Shown: piece by piece, positions 1-6,075 of the stretch
How positions within the stretch are numbered: position 1 is the first letter of the stretch
Layout of the letters: the number at the start of each line of letters is the position of its first letter
NCBI GenBank assembly: GCA_937930465.1
Contig: CALGKV010000126.1
Location: 1-7,046, forward strand
DNA length: 7,046 bases
From: Methanosuratincolales archaeon
Lineage (GTDB): Archaea > Thermoproteota > Methanomethylicia > Methanomethylicales > Methanomethylicaceae
Reading direction: 5' to 3'
Position numbers and translations under genes: made by a program
Notes under the pieces: model-generated
The model's database searches: none
Seen by the model: the letters and a program-made list of their open reading frames with translations, nothing else
What the model was told of the DNA's origin: nothing

Positions 1-1125
1 CACCATCAGGGCGTCCAGCTTCGTCCTGACCTCGTCCAGCGTCCAGTAATAGTTCTGGAGGTTCTGCACCCATTCGAAGTAAGATGTGCTGACTCCTCCT
101 GCATTGGCCAAGATGTCCGGTATCACCATTATCCCCTTCTGGAAGAGAATGTCGTCCGCATCTGGTGCAATGGGGCCATTTGCTCCCTCTGCGACCAGCT
201 TCGCGTCTATTTTGTCTGCATTTGAAGCGTTGATCTGGTTCTCTAGCGCCGCCGGGATTAGTATGTCGCATTTTGTCTCGAGCAGCTCCTCGTTAGTTAT
301 GCTCTTCGCACCGGGGAAGTTGACGACGCTGCCGGTTTTGGACTTGAAGTCTGCAACCGCCTTGATGTTCAACCCGTCCTTGTTGTATATCCCTCCCTTA
401 GAGTCGCTGACCGCAACAATCTTGGTTCCGGTTGAGCTTAGGAAAAGCGCAGAGTACAGCCCAACGTTGCCAAAGCCTTGGACAGCGGCTGTCGCTTCCT
501 TTAGGCTTATTCCTATCTTCTTTGCCGCCTCGCAAACTGTTACCCAGAGCCCCCTGCCAGTCGCCTCAGTCCTTCCCTCTGACCCTCCTATGTCCAATGG
601 TTTGCCTGTGACCACTCCTGGGACATTGTAGCCGATGTACTTGCTGTACTCGTCCATGAACCATGCCATCTCCCTGCCCGATGTATTGACGTCAGGGGCG
701 GGTATGTCCTCCTTGTCCCCGACGATTCTGCTGATGGCGGCAAAGTATCCTCTCGAAAGCCTCTCGATCTCGCCTACGCTCATCTCCTTGGGGTTGCAGA
801 CTATCCCTCCCTTGCCACCGCCGAGTGGGATGCCCGCAACGCTGCACTTCCAAGTCATCCACATCGAGAGGGCCATTACCTCCTCGATTGTCACGTCAGG
901 GTGGTACCTGATGCCCCCCTTGTAGGGACCAAGTGCATTGTTGTGCTGGGACCTGTATCCCTTGTAGACCTTTATCTTTCCATTATCCATCCTGACGGGT
1001 ATGTAAACCGACAGGACCCTATTGGGATACCTGAGCATCTCCAATGCATTGGGATCCAGGTCCATTATTTTTGCGCACTTCTCTAGCTGTTCGACTGCCA
1101 TATCGTATGGCGTTTTCTTTGCCAT
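1..1125 (-). CDS. gdhA: Glutamate dehydrogenase, partial (3' end beyond window)
   Basis: Catalyses reversible oxidative deamination of glutamate to 2-oxoglutarate and ammonia with NAD(P), linking nitrogen assimilation to central carbon metabolism in the cytoplasm. The 375 codons visible cover the N-terminal Glu/Leu/Phe/Val dehydrogenase dimerisation domain (about 1-180) and most of the Rossmann domain. Visible motifs are GPYKGGIRYHP (66-76), the catalytic-lysine segment PLGGGKGG (K105), APDVNT with the active-site Asp (D145), the dinucleotide loop GFGNVG (217-222), and EGANGP followed by PDILANAGGV. Family members are about 410-430 residues, so roughly 40-50 C-terminal residues lie outside. 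The ATG start has an excellent Shine-Dalgarno, GAGGAGG, 8 bases upstream. No internal stop or frameshift is present. The gene is divergent from the ribosomal/KEOPS operon and appears to be transcribed alone at this end. Cofactor preference cannot be read reliably. Confidence 0.97.
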   Translation of the reverse strand, partial: MAKKTPYDMAVEQLEKCAKIMDLDPNALEMLRYPNRVLSVYIPVRMDNGKIKVYKGYRSQHNNALGPYKGGIRYHPDVTIEEVMALSMWMTWKCSVAGIPLGGGKGGIVCNPKEMSVGEIERLSRGYFAAISRIVGDKEDIPAPDVNTSGREMAWFMDEYSKYIGYNVPGVVTGKPLDIGGSEGRTEATGRGLWVTVCEAAKKIGISLKEATAAVQGFGNVGLYSALFLSSTGTKIVAVSDSKGGIYNKDGLNIKAVADFKSKTGSVVNFPGAKSITNEELLETKCDILIPAALENQINASNADKIDAKLVAEGANGPIAPDADDILFQKGIMVIPDILANAGGVSTSYFEWVQNLQNYYWTLDEVRTKLDALMV

Positions 1126-1133
1126 CTTTAAAG

Positions 1134-1140
1134 CCTCCTC
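1134..1140 (-). promoter_or_regulatory. Shine-Dalgarno site of gdhA
   Basis: GAGGAGG on the minus strand, 8 bases before the ATG. It is the best match in the window to the archaeal anti-Shine-Dalgarno sequence, which fixes the gdhA start and suggests strong translation. Confidence 0.8.
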
Positions 1141-1170
1141 ATTTTTTCTACTATGCATGATAGAGCTTCC

Positions 1171-1179
1171 TTATTAATT
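1171..1179 (-). promoter_or_regulatory. Probable TATA box of gdhA
   Basis: The minus strand reads AATTAATAA preceded by a purine-rich AAAAGAAG stretch that could serve as a BRE. Archaeal spacing of about 25-28 bases predicts transcription start near 1148, giving a leader of about 20 bases that contains the Shine-Dalgarno. Another AT-rich candidate, ATTAAATAAA on the minus strand at about 1227-1236, would give a longer leader and cannot be excluded. Confidence 0.4.
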
Positions 1180-1259
1180 CTTCTTTTGTTTAACCTTCCT
1201 TTAGCGAACCCAGATATTTTTGCCAGTTTATTTAATGCCATGGCTATCAAAGGTCAGAA

Positions 1260-1269
1260 TTTATAAAAA
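1260..1269 (+). promoter_or_regulatory. TATA box of the rps24e-KEOPS operon
   Basis: TTTATAAAAA is a near-consensus archaeal TATA box. Normal spacing predicts a transcription start near 1288-1292, so the leader to the rps24e ATG would be about 57-61 bases, long for an archaeon. A weaker TTTAAAT at 1324-1330 is placed so that a transcript from it would be almost leaderless, and could be a second promoter. Confidence 0.55.
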
Positions 1270-1283
1270 AGGGCTTCCTTTTT
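1266..1283. repeat. Perfect inverted repeat overlapping the rps24e TATA box
   Basis: Arms AAAAAGG (1266-1272) and CCTTTTT (1277-1283) are perfectly complementary around a 4-base spacer GCTT. The left arm lies in the 3' end of the TATA box and the right arm ends just before the predicted transcription start. A dimeric repressor bound here would block TBP/TFB or polymerase, so an operator is the natural reading. The arms are AT-rich and a chance origin remains possible. Confidence 0.4.
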
Positions 1284-1291
1284 CGACCGGA

Positions 1292-1322
1292 AAACAGGAA
1301 AGCTAAAAAAGGAGCTCTGTTT
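1292..1322 (+). promoter_or_regulatory. Bulged hairpin in the predicted rps24e leader
   Basis: AAACAG (1292-1297) pairs with CTGTTT (1317-1322) and AGCT (1301-1304) pairs with AGCT (1313-1316). The result is a 10-bp stem with a 3-base GAA bulge on the 5' side and the 8-base loop AAAAAAGG. It begins at the predicted transcription start and lies 26 bases before the start codon. It could be a binding site for an autoregulating ribosomal protein or a transcript-stabilising element. The fold was read by eye; no energy was calculated. Confidence 0.35.
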
Positions 1323-1348
1323 CTTTAAATCGAAATGGTTGTGGTAAG

Positions 1349-1687
1349 ATGTCCTCTCAGGATGCTGCATACCAAATATCGATCGTTGAGGAGCGAGTGA
1401 ACAGGCTAATGGAACGTCGCGAACTCAAGCTCGAGGTAGCCTCGCAAGCCTCGCCAAGGAGGGACCTGCTTAGGAAGGCACTGGCCTCAGCGCTTAAGGT
1501 CCCAGTCGAGAATGTCTACATAAGGAATGTGATCTCGTCGTATGGATCACAGGTCTGCATTTGCACCGCCCATGTCTACGACGATGCTGCCAGAGGCAAA
1601 GCCATAGAACCTAAGCACATTCAGATGAGGAACCTGTCCAGAGAGGAGAGGAAGCAAGCCTCGGCTCCGGCGAGCGCTTCATCATAA
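1349..1687 (+). CDS. rps24e: Small-subunit ribosomal protein eS24
   Basis: A component of the archaeal/eukaryotic 30S/40S subunit with no bacterial counterpart. The family core spans about residues 10-95: ISIVEERVNRLMERRELK, then SPRRDLLRKALASAL, then the VYIRNVISSYGSQ strand and the closing segment AHVYDDAARGKAIEPKHIQMRN. Length is 112 residues, slightly above the usual archaeal 100 or so because of a short N-terminal extension (about 8 residues) and an Ala/Ser-rich tail (about 104-112). No in-frame start lies just upstream. The Shine-Dalgarno is weak (GTGGTAAG directly before ATG), which contrasts with other genes here and fits control through the leader or a leaderless transcript. It is first in the operon and followed closely by rps27ae, its usual archaeal partner. 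Confidence 0.95.
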   Translation: MSSQDAAYQISIVEERVNRLMERRELKLEVASQASPRRDLLRKALASALKVPVENVYIRNVISSYGSQVCICTAHVYDDAARGKAIEPKHIQMRNLSREERKQASAPASASS

Positions 1688-1693
1688 GGGGGT
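1687..1693 (+). promoter_or_regulatory. Shine-Dalgarno site of rps27ae
   Basis: AGGGGGT differs by one base from AGGAGGT and sits 7 bases before the rps27ae ATG. Its first base is the last base of the rps24e stop codon, so ribosomes ending on rps24e cover this site, consistent with coupled translation. Confidence 0.6.
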
Positions 1694-1700
1694 TGCGGAT

Positions 1701-1865
1701 ATGGTAAAAGCTCATGAGCTCTATGAAGTCGATTACGCTGCAGGTACTGTCAAGCCAAAGAACAAACGTTGTTCCAGATGCGGAAGGATGATGGCGAAGC
1801 ACATAAAGCCATCCCAGCGGTGGGCATGCGGCTTCTGCGGCTACACTGAGTTTATTAGATCCTAA
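1701..1865 (+). CDS. rps27ae: Small-subunit ribosomal protein eS31 (S27ae), zinc-ribbon
   Basis: A 54-residue small-subunit protein, the archaeal version of the ribosomal half of the eukaryotic ubiquitin-S27a fusion; no ubiquitin domain is present here. Four cysteines form a zinc ribbon: CSRC (C24, C27) and CGFC (C43, C46), followed by the family's typical GYTEF ending. The N-terminal 22 residues are basic and contain HELYEVDY, as in other archaeal S27ae proteins. The ATG has a well-spaced Shine-Dalgarno. Only 13 bases separate it from the rps24e stop and 14 from the kae1 start, so it is cotranscribed with both. It is short and easily missed by ORF finders with a length cutoff. Confidence 0.95.
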   Translation: MVKAHELYEVDYAAGTVKPKNKRCSRCGRMMAKHIKPSQRWACGFCGYTEFIRS

Positions 1866-1879
1866 AGGCAGCTGGCTTT

Positions 1880-2872
1880 ATGAACTCGGTGCAATATGTG
1901 CTGGGCATCGAGTCCACCGCTCACACTTTTGGGTGCGGCATCGCCTCGTCCGAAGGGCGGATATTGTCAAACGTCAAGAGTGAGTATGTCCCAGCCTCGG
2001 GCGGGATTCACCCGAGGGAGGCGAGCCAGCACCATGCTTCAAAAGCTGCCCCTACAATCTCTGATGCATTGAAGGAAGCTGGGCTGCGGCTCAGCGACAT
2101 CGCTGCCGTCGCATTCTCTGCAGGTCCTGGGCTAGGGCCGTGCCTAAGGACAGGGGCCACTGTGGCCAGGGCTCTCTCATTGGTCAGGAAGTGCCCGCTA
2201 GTCCCGGTCAACCACTGCATAGCCCACATCGAGATAGGCAGGCTGGTGACCGGTGAAGATGATCCGCTTGTTGTTTATGTGTCGGGGGGCAACACGATAA
2301 TCTCGGCTTATGCCGCCGGCAAGTATCGCGTCTTCGGCGAGACCTTGGATATCGCGCTAGGGAACTGCCTTGATACATTCGCGCGCCGCCTAGGGATCTC
2401 CCATCCTGGAGTCCCGAAGCTCGAGCAGCTTGCAGACGATGGAAGCAAGTTCATAACGCTACCTTACGTGGTCAAAGGACAGGATGTTTCCTACTCGGGA
2501 CTGCTGACCATGGCATCTAAACTGGCAGGCGAGTGCGACCTGAGGGACCTTAGCCTGAGCCTGTTGGAAGTGGCGTACGGGATGGTTGCCGAGGTCGCAG
2601 AAAGGGCAATCGCTCATACTGAGAAAGGCGCACTCCTCCTTACAGGCGGCGTTGCAAGGAGCAAGAGGCTTCAGCGCGCACTCTCCTACGTATGCAGGGA
2701 TCACTCGGCAAGATTTCATGTTGTCCCGCCGGATCTCGCGGGCGACAACGGAGGCATGATCGCTTGGACAGGGTACCTTGCCCTAAAAGAGGGGTTGGCG
2801 GTGCCTGTGGAGTCCAGTTATGTGAATCCGAACTGGAGGCTGGACGAGGTGGACGTCCCTTGGCGGAGATGA
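1880..2872 (+). CDS. kae1: KEOPS catalytic subunit Kae1, tRNA N6-threonylcarbamoyladenosine transferase
   Basis: Transfers the threonylcarbamoyl group from threonylcarbamoyl-AMP (made by Sua5/TsaC) to A37 of ANN-decoding tRNAs, the t6A modification, as the catalytic KEOPS subunit. The 330 residues match archaeal Kae1 in length and show the ASKHA fold motifs: GIESTAHTFG (9-18), GGIHPREASQHH (41-52), the metal pair H112 and H116 in NHCIAHIE, YVSGGNT (133-139), GNCLDTFARRLG (161-172), VSYSG (203-207), LLTGGVARSKRL, and GDNGGMIAWTG with the third metal ligand D289. ESTAHTFG and the short C-terminus mark it as Kae1 rather than bacterial TsaD. The Shine-Dalgarno is weak (AAAGG, 11 bases upstream). 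Its TGA overlaps the bud32 ATG in ATGA. In many euryarchaea the two are fused; here they are separate. Confidence 0.97.
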   Translation: MNSVQYVLGIESTAHTFGCGIASSEGRILSNVKSEYVPASGGIHPREASQHHASKAAPTISDALKEAGLRLSDIAAVAFSAGPGLGPCLRTGATVARALSLVRKCPLVPVNHCIAHIEIGRLVTGEDDPLVVYVSGGNTIISAYAAGKYRVFGETLDIALGNCLDTFARRLGISHPGVPKLEQLADDGSKFITLPYVVKGQDVSYSGLLTMASKLAGECDLRDLSLSLLEVAYGMVAEVAERAIAHTEKGALLLTGGVARSKRLQRALSYVCRDHSARFHVVPPDLAGDNGGMIAWTGYLALKEGLAVPVESSYVNPNWRLDEVDVPWRR

Positions 2873-3519
2873 GGCTGCTCAAGAAGGGGGCGGAGGCAGA
2901 GCTCTACCTCACTGATTGGATGGGCTGGAAAGCCGTCTTGAAGAGGCGGGTAAAGAAAGGCTACCGTAACCCTGACCTGGATTCGTATGTGAGGGGGTTA
3001 AGGACTTCTAATGAGGCCAAGCTCCTTTCCGAAGCACGCCGCCTGGGCGTGCCAACCCCCGTAGTTTACTCCGTTGACAAGAGGAACTTCGAGATACTGA
3101 TGAGCTACATCGACGCTCCCCCCCTGAAGCGTTTTGTGGGGAGTATGGGCACTGATGAGGTTGCGCTGTCCTTCTCGAGGATAGGGGAGATTGTGGGGCG
3201 CCTCCATAAAGGCGGCATCGTCCATGGAGACCTGACTACCTCGAACATAATCCCGTATTCGGGTCTCCTCTACCTAATCGATTTCGGGCTCGGCGAGCAC
3301 ACTTCTAATGTCGAGTCTAGGGGGGTTGATATACACCTCATGAGGCGGGCATTGGAAAGTTCCCACCATGAGGTGTCTTCGGTGGCCTACCTCTCGTTCG
3401 TAGATGGGTACAGGCGTGTCATGGGGGATATGTCTGAGGTTGTGCTCAAGAGGGTAGATGCCATCCGGAAGCGCGGCAGGTACGTCGACGTAAGCCGCAG
3501 GAAGGGGGCCATGGATTAG
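2869..3519 (+). CDS. bud32: KEOPS subunit Bud32, small atypical kinase/ATPase
   Basis: The KEOPS ATPase partner of Kae1, a minimal RIO-like protein kinase that supports t6A formation. With the ATG at 2869 it has 216 residues, normal for archaeal Bud32. Motifs are GAEAELY (7-13), the ATP-binding lysine K25 inside the family signature LKRRVKKGYRNPDLD, NEAKLL with the pairing Glu (E49), the catalytic loop HGDLTTSN (H119-N126, D121 and N126), and the metal-binding DFG (138-140). It ends with the basic KRGRYVDVSRRK tail typical of the family. The frame is open upstream to 2692, but that would add 59 residues overlapping kae1 that resemble nothing in the family; the ATGA overlap is the standard arrangement. 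The next gene begins 1 base after the stop. Confidence 0.96.
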   Translation: MRLLKKGAEAELYLTDWMGWKAVLKRRVKKGYRNPDLDSYVRGLRTSNEAKLLSEARRLGVPTPVVYSVDKRNFEILMSYIDAPPLKRFVGSMGTDEVALSFSRIGEIVGRLHKGGIVHGDLTTSNIIPYSGLLYLIDFGLGEHTSNVESRGVDIHLMRRALESSHHEVSSVAYLSFVDGYRRVMGDMSEVVLKRVDAIRKRGRYVDVSRRKGAMD

Positions 3520-3520
3520 T

Positions 3521-4096
3521 TTGGAGCTCTACTTCGCCACGGGCAACCCCCACAAGTTGGCAGAGGCGAATTTAATCCTCAAGAAATTTGGAGTGACCCT
3601 AAAGCCCGCGCCTTCTCCGAAAATAGAGATCCAGTCAGATTCGCTTGAGGAGATCGCCCAGTATGCAGCCCGGGCTGCATACAGCTCGCTCCGGTGCCCT
3701 TTGGTTGTGGAGGACTCCGGACTCTTCATTGAGTCGCTAAACGGGTTCCCTGGACCATACTCCTCGTATGTCTACAAGACCATAGGGTGCGGTGGGATCC
3801 TGCGCCTTATGGAAGGTCGCTGCAATCGGGAAGCAAGCTTCAAGTGCGTCGTTTTCTATGCTGGCGGGGAGGTAATGTGCTCGTTTGTTGGAATAGCCAA
3901 GGGGTCTATCGCTGAGGAGCCTAGGGGCAGCGGGGGCTTCGGCTTTGACCCAATATTCATGAGCGAAGACCTCAATGGCAAGACTTTTTCAGAGACAGAT
4001 CCGTCTGAGAAGTCCGCAGTGTCCCATCGGGGAAGGGCATTCAGGGCTCTCGGGGAATGGCTTAGCGACTCGGGTCGAGAGCATACGCTTAAATAA
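3521..4096 (+). CDS. rdgB: XTP/dITP pyrophosphatase (RdgB/HAM1 family)
   Basis: Hydrolyses non-canonical purine nucleoside triphosphates (dITP, XTP, ITP) to monophosphate and pyrophosphate, keeping deaminated bases out of DNA and RNA. The 191 residues match the family: FATGNPHK at the N-terminus (5-12), VVEDSGL with the catalytic base D65 (62-68), FPGPYSS (76-82), the base-specificity segment GFGFDPIF (139-146) and SHRGRAF (168-174). The start must be TTG: no ATG or GTG lies in frame upstream, and the protein starts exactly where homologues do. A GGAAGGGGG run ends 12 bases upstream, somewhat far for a Shine-Dalgarno. One base separates it from bud32, so translation is probably coupled. The last 8 or so residues (SGREHTLK) are a loose tail in the AT-rich stretch before rps15. 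Confidence 0.95.
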   Translation: MELYFATGNPHKLAEANLILKKFGVTLKPAPSPKIEIQSDSLEEIAQYAARAAYSSLRCPLVVEDSGLFIESLNGFPGPYSSYVYKTIGCGGILRLMEGRCNREASFKCVVFYAGGEVMCSFVGIAKGSIAEEPRGSGGFGFDPIFMSEDLNGKTFSETDPSEKSAVSHRGRAFRALGEWLSDSGREHTLK

Positions 4097-4112
4097 ATGT
4101 TCTTTATTTTAT
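4087..4112 (+). promoter_or_regulatory. Probable internal promoter before rps15
   Basis: An AT-rich patch in an otherwise GC-richer operon contains two overlapping TATA-like candidates: CTTAAATAAA from 4088 and CTTTATTTTAT from 4102. The first predicts a transcription start near 4118-4120 with a leader of about 14 bases holding the rps15 Shine-Dalgarno. The second predicts a start almost at the TTG. Either would let rps15, recJ and pcc1 be transcribed independently of the upstream genes. Confidence 0.4.
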
Positions 4113-4121
4113 GCATTGCTC

Positions 4122-4128
4122 AGGTGGG
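4122..4128 (+). promoter_or_regulatory. Shine-Dalgarno site that sets the rps15 TTG start
   Basis: AGGTGGG matches the AGGTG part of the archaeal consensus and ends 4 bases before TTG at 4133. It lies downstream of the in-frame ATG at 4097, which argues for the TTG and against the longer reading. Confidence 0.6.
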
Positions 4129-4132
4129 CATA

Positions 4133-4582
4133 TTGAAGAAGAGTAAGATTAAGGGCAGTTCCCACTCGATCAGGCCGATCGAGAGTGGCGCCCCCAAGTG
4201 GGTCAAAGCCTCTCCAGAGGAGGTTGAGTCACTAGTCTTGGAGATGGCTAAGAGAGGTCTTTCGCCTTCACAGATAGGGGTACAGCTAAGGGATCAGTAT
4301 GGAATTCCACTCGCTAGGCAGATAACCAATAGGAAGATACTGGGCATCCTTGAGTCGAGAGGAGCGGCGCCGGAAATCCCGGAAGATCTCTTCAATCTAA
4401 TAAAGCACACTGCTGCCATTAGGCGCCATTTGGAGGAGCAGCCGAAGGACATGAGCTCGAAGAGGGGCCTGCAGCTGCTCGAGTCAAAGATAAGGCGGCT
4501 GGCGAAGTACTATACTGCGACGGGGCGCCTTCCGAAGGACTGGAAGTACTCTCCTGAAAAGGCCTCAATATTGATCCGTTAG
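4133..4582 (+). CDS. rps15: Small-subunit ribosomal protein uS15
   Basis: A primary 16S rRNA-binding protein of the small subunit, in the long archaeal/eukaryotic form. From the TTG at 4133 it has 149 residues, the usual archaeal length. The N-terminal extension KKSKIKGSSHSIRP is followed by WVKASPEEVESLVLEMAKRGLSPSQIG, LRDQYGIP (52-59), APEIPEDLFNLIKH, and the rRNA-binding helices with RHLEEQPKDMSSKRGLQLLESKIRRLAKYY, ending in LPKDWKYSPEKA. An in-frame ATG at 4097 would add 12 hydrophobic residues (FFILCIAQ...) that no S15 carries and lacks a Shine-Dalgarno, so it is rejected; GTG at 4124 is a weaker alternative. recJ follows after 20 bases. S15 next to this nuclease gene is a widely conserved archaeal pairing. 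Confidence 0.95.
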   Translation: MKKSKIKGSSHSIRPIESGAPKWVKASPEEVESLVLEMAKRGLSPSQIGVQLRDQYGIPLARQITNRKILGILESRGAAPEIPEDLFNLIKHTAAIRRHLEEQPKDMSSKRGLQLLESKIRRLAKYYTATGRLPKDWKYSPEKASILIR

Positions 4583-4602
4583 GCGCATGATCCGGGGGGA
4601 GC

Positions 4603-6075
4603 TTGCTGTCCCTCCATAAGAACCAAAAAGGACTGGAGCAGAAGTCCCTTGAGATCGCAGGAGAGCTTTCCTCAATACCTTATGGTGAACCAGCCCTTGT
4701 TGTGTGCCATCTTGATGCTGACGGGATAACCTCTGGAAGCATTATCGCCTCAGCGCTGCTGCGATTGGGGATCGCCCCCCACATAAGGGTAGTGAAGCAG
4801 CTCGACGAGGCTGCGATTGCCGAAATCCTCCCGATCAAGGCGAAACATGTCATATTCACTGACATGGGAACCGGGCAAAGACAACTGCTCGAGAGATTCG
4901 GGACTTATGACAGGCGCATCTTCATCATTGACCATCATCAGCCCCCGCCCTCCACCCAGGATGACTACAATTCGGGGTCAGTCAGCAGCATAATGGAGTT
5001 CAACCCCCACTTCTTTGGCTTTGACGGGTCGACCGAGATCTCGGCGTCTGGCACTGCCTTCCTGGTCGCCAAGAAGATGTCTTCTGAGAACAATTCGCTT
5101 GCGCCTCTAGCGATCGTCGGGGCACTCGGAGACATGCAGGATAAGGGTGATCGCAGTTCGCTGGTTGGACTCAACGCCTCCATCGCAGAGGAAGCCCAGC
5201 GATCTGGTCAAGTCGCCGTCTCCAAGGGCCTAAAACTCTATGGGTTTGAGTCAAGACCCCTTGTCAAATCTATGGAGTACACGCTCAACCCTTACCTTCC
5301 GGGGCTTAGCGGAGACGAGGGGGCCTGCTTCAAGTTCTTGAAGAGCGCTGGTATAGACCCTCGCAAGCAGGACGGAAGCTGGAGATCCATCTCCGATCTC
5401 TCGAACGAGGAAATCCGGCAGGTCACAAGCGCTCTGATAAAATATCTCATCTCCCAAGGGCTCTCGAGCCAGGACGCGGAAAGCGTCGTGGGCGTAATAT
5501 ACACAATAAAGTCCGAGGGTGCAGACTCCCCCCTTAGGGACGCTAGGGAGTACGCCTCGTCGGTCAATGCTTGCGGGCGCTTGGGGAAATATGGCTTGGG
5601 CGTAGCCATATGCCTTGGAGACCGGGCAGACGCGCTTGCAGCGCTAAGGGAGCTTCTCCTCGATTACAGGAAGAAGATCTCTGGTTACCTCAGGTGGCTT
5701 GAAAGCAACCCGTCGGCTTTGAGGGTGATGAACAGCATCCAAGCTATTCTTGCAGGGAACAATATAGACGATCGGATGATAGGGACAATCATATCGATCG
5801 CATTTTCTATGAAGCCTTTCACGCGGAGCAAGCCAATTTTCGGACTCTCAAACGCAGATGGGGTGGTAAAGGTATCTGCAAGAGGGACCCCCGAGCTGGT
5901 TCGGAGGGGCCTCAACCTTGGCTCCGCAATAAGGGAAGCCTCCGAGCAGGTGGGGGGCACAGGGGGAGGCCACAACATTGCAGCCGGTGGGCAGATCCCT
6001 AGTGGCAAGGAGGATGCGTTCCTCTCGATAGTCGACGCGATAGTCGCGAAGATGATAGGGGGCGTCAAGCTTTGA
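4603..6075 (+). CDS. RecJ-like DHH-family single-strand exonuclease (archaeal GAN/Cdc45-related)
   Basis: A DHH/DHHA1 phosphoesterase of the archaeal RecJ group, whose members (GAN in Thermococcales) are exonucleases that bind GINS and are orthologous to eukaryotic Cdc45. The 490 residues carry all DHH motifs: HLDADG (D38, D40), TDMG (D87), DHH (110-112) and GALGDMQD (D177). The DHHA1 domain follows with NACGRLGKYGLG (322-333) and GGTGGGHNIAAGG (451-463). All catalytic aspartates and histidines are present, so it should be an active nuclease, unlike the degenerate Cdc45 forms. The start is TTG: an in-frame stop at 4588-4590 leaves no upstream option, and the first downstream ATG would delete motif I. 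The preceding GGGGGG run is an unusually close Shine-Dalgarno. The TGA overlaps the pcc1 TTG. The exact role (exonuclease 5'-3' or 3'-5', replisome or RNA) is inference. Confidence 0.93.
   Translation: MLSLHKNQKGLEQKSLEIAGELSSIPYGEPALVVCHLDADGITSGSIIASALLRLGIAPHIRVVKQLDEAAIAEILPIKAKHVIFTDMGTGQRQLLERFGTYDRRIFIIDHHQPPPSTQDDYNSGSVSSIMEFNPHFFGFDGSTEISASGTAFLVAKKMSSENNSLAPLAIVGALGDMQDKGDRSSLVGLNASIAEEAQRSGQVAVSKGLKLYGFESRPLVKSMEYTLNPYLPGLSGDEGACFKFLKSAGIDPRKQDGSWRSISDLSNEEIRQVTSALIKYLISQGLSSQDAESVVGVIYTIKSEGADSPLRDAREYASSVNACGRLGKYGLGVAICLGDRADALAALRELLLDYRKKISGYLRWLESNPSALRVMNSIQAILAGNNIDDRMIGTIISIAFSMKPFTRSKPIFGLSNADGVVKVSARGTPELVRRGLNLGSAIREASEQVGGTGGGHNIAAGGQIPSGKEDAFLSIVDAIVAKMIGGVKL

Noticed and set aside
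86..1086. Open plus-strand frames (181, 96 and 61 codons)
   Set aside because: They lie wholly antisense to glutamate dehydrogenase, whose reading is complete and motif-rich. Their translations are low-complexity Ser/Pro/Leu and match no family I know.
1151..1163. Short dyad CTAT-GCATG-ATAG near the gdhA transcription start
   Set aside because: The arms are only 4 bases, which is expected by chance in this AT-rich spacer. It is not strong enough to call an operator.
1335..1400. Upstream ORF of 21 codons (ATG at 1335) overlapping the start of rps24e out of frame
   Set aside because: There is no Shine-Dalgarno and the peptide is unremarkable. It is probably chance, although it might matter if the leader were translated.
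2692..2868. 59-codon upstream extension of bud32
   Set aside because: It overlaps the conserved C-terminus of kae1 in another frame, encodes no Bud32-like sequence, and the ATG at 2869 gives the normal family length.
4097..4132. ATG at 4097 as the rps15 start
   Set aside because: It adds a hydrophobic 12-residue peptide absent from S15 proteins, directly abuts the rdgB stop and has no Shine-Dalgarno, while TTG at 4133 does.
4587..4619. Ten-codon ORF (ATG at 4587) between rps15 and recJ
   Set aside because: It is out of frame with recJ, very short and without a Shine-Dalgarno; most likely chance.
5685..6068. 127-codon minus-strand ORF inside the RecJ gene
   Set aside because: It is antisense to the conserved DHHA1 domain and its translation has no recognisable domain; a shadow of the real gene.
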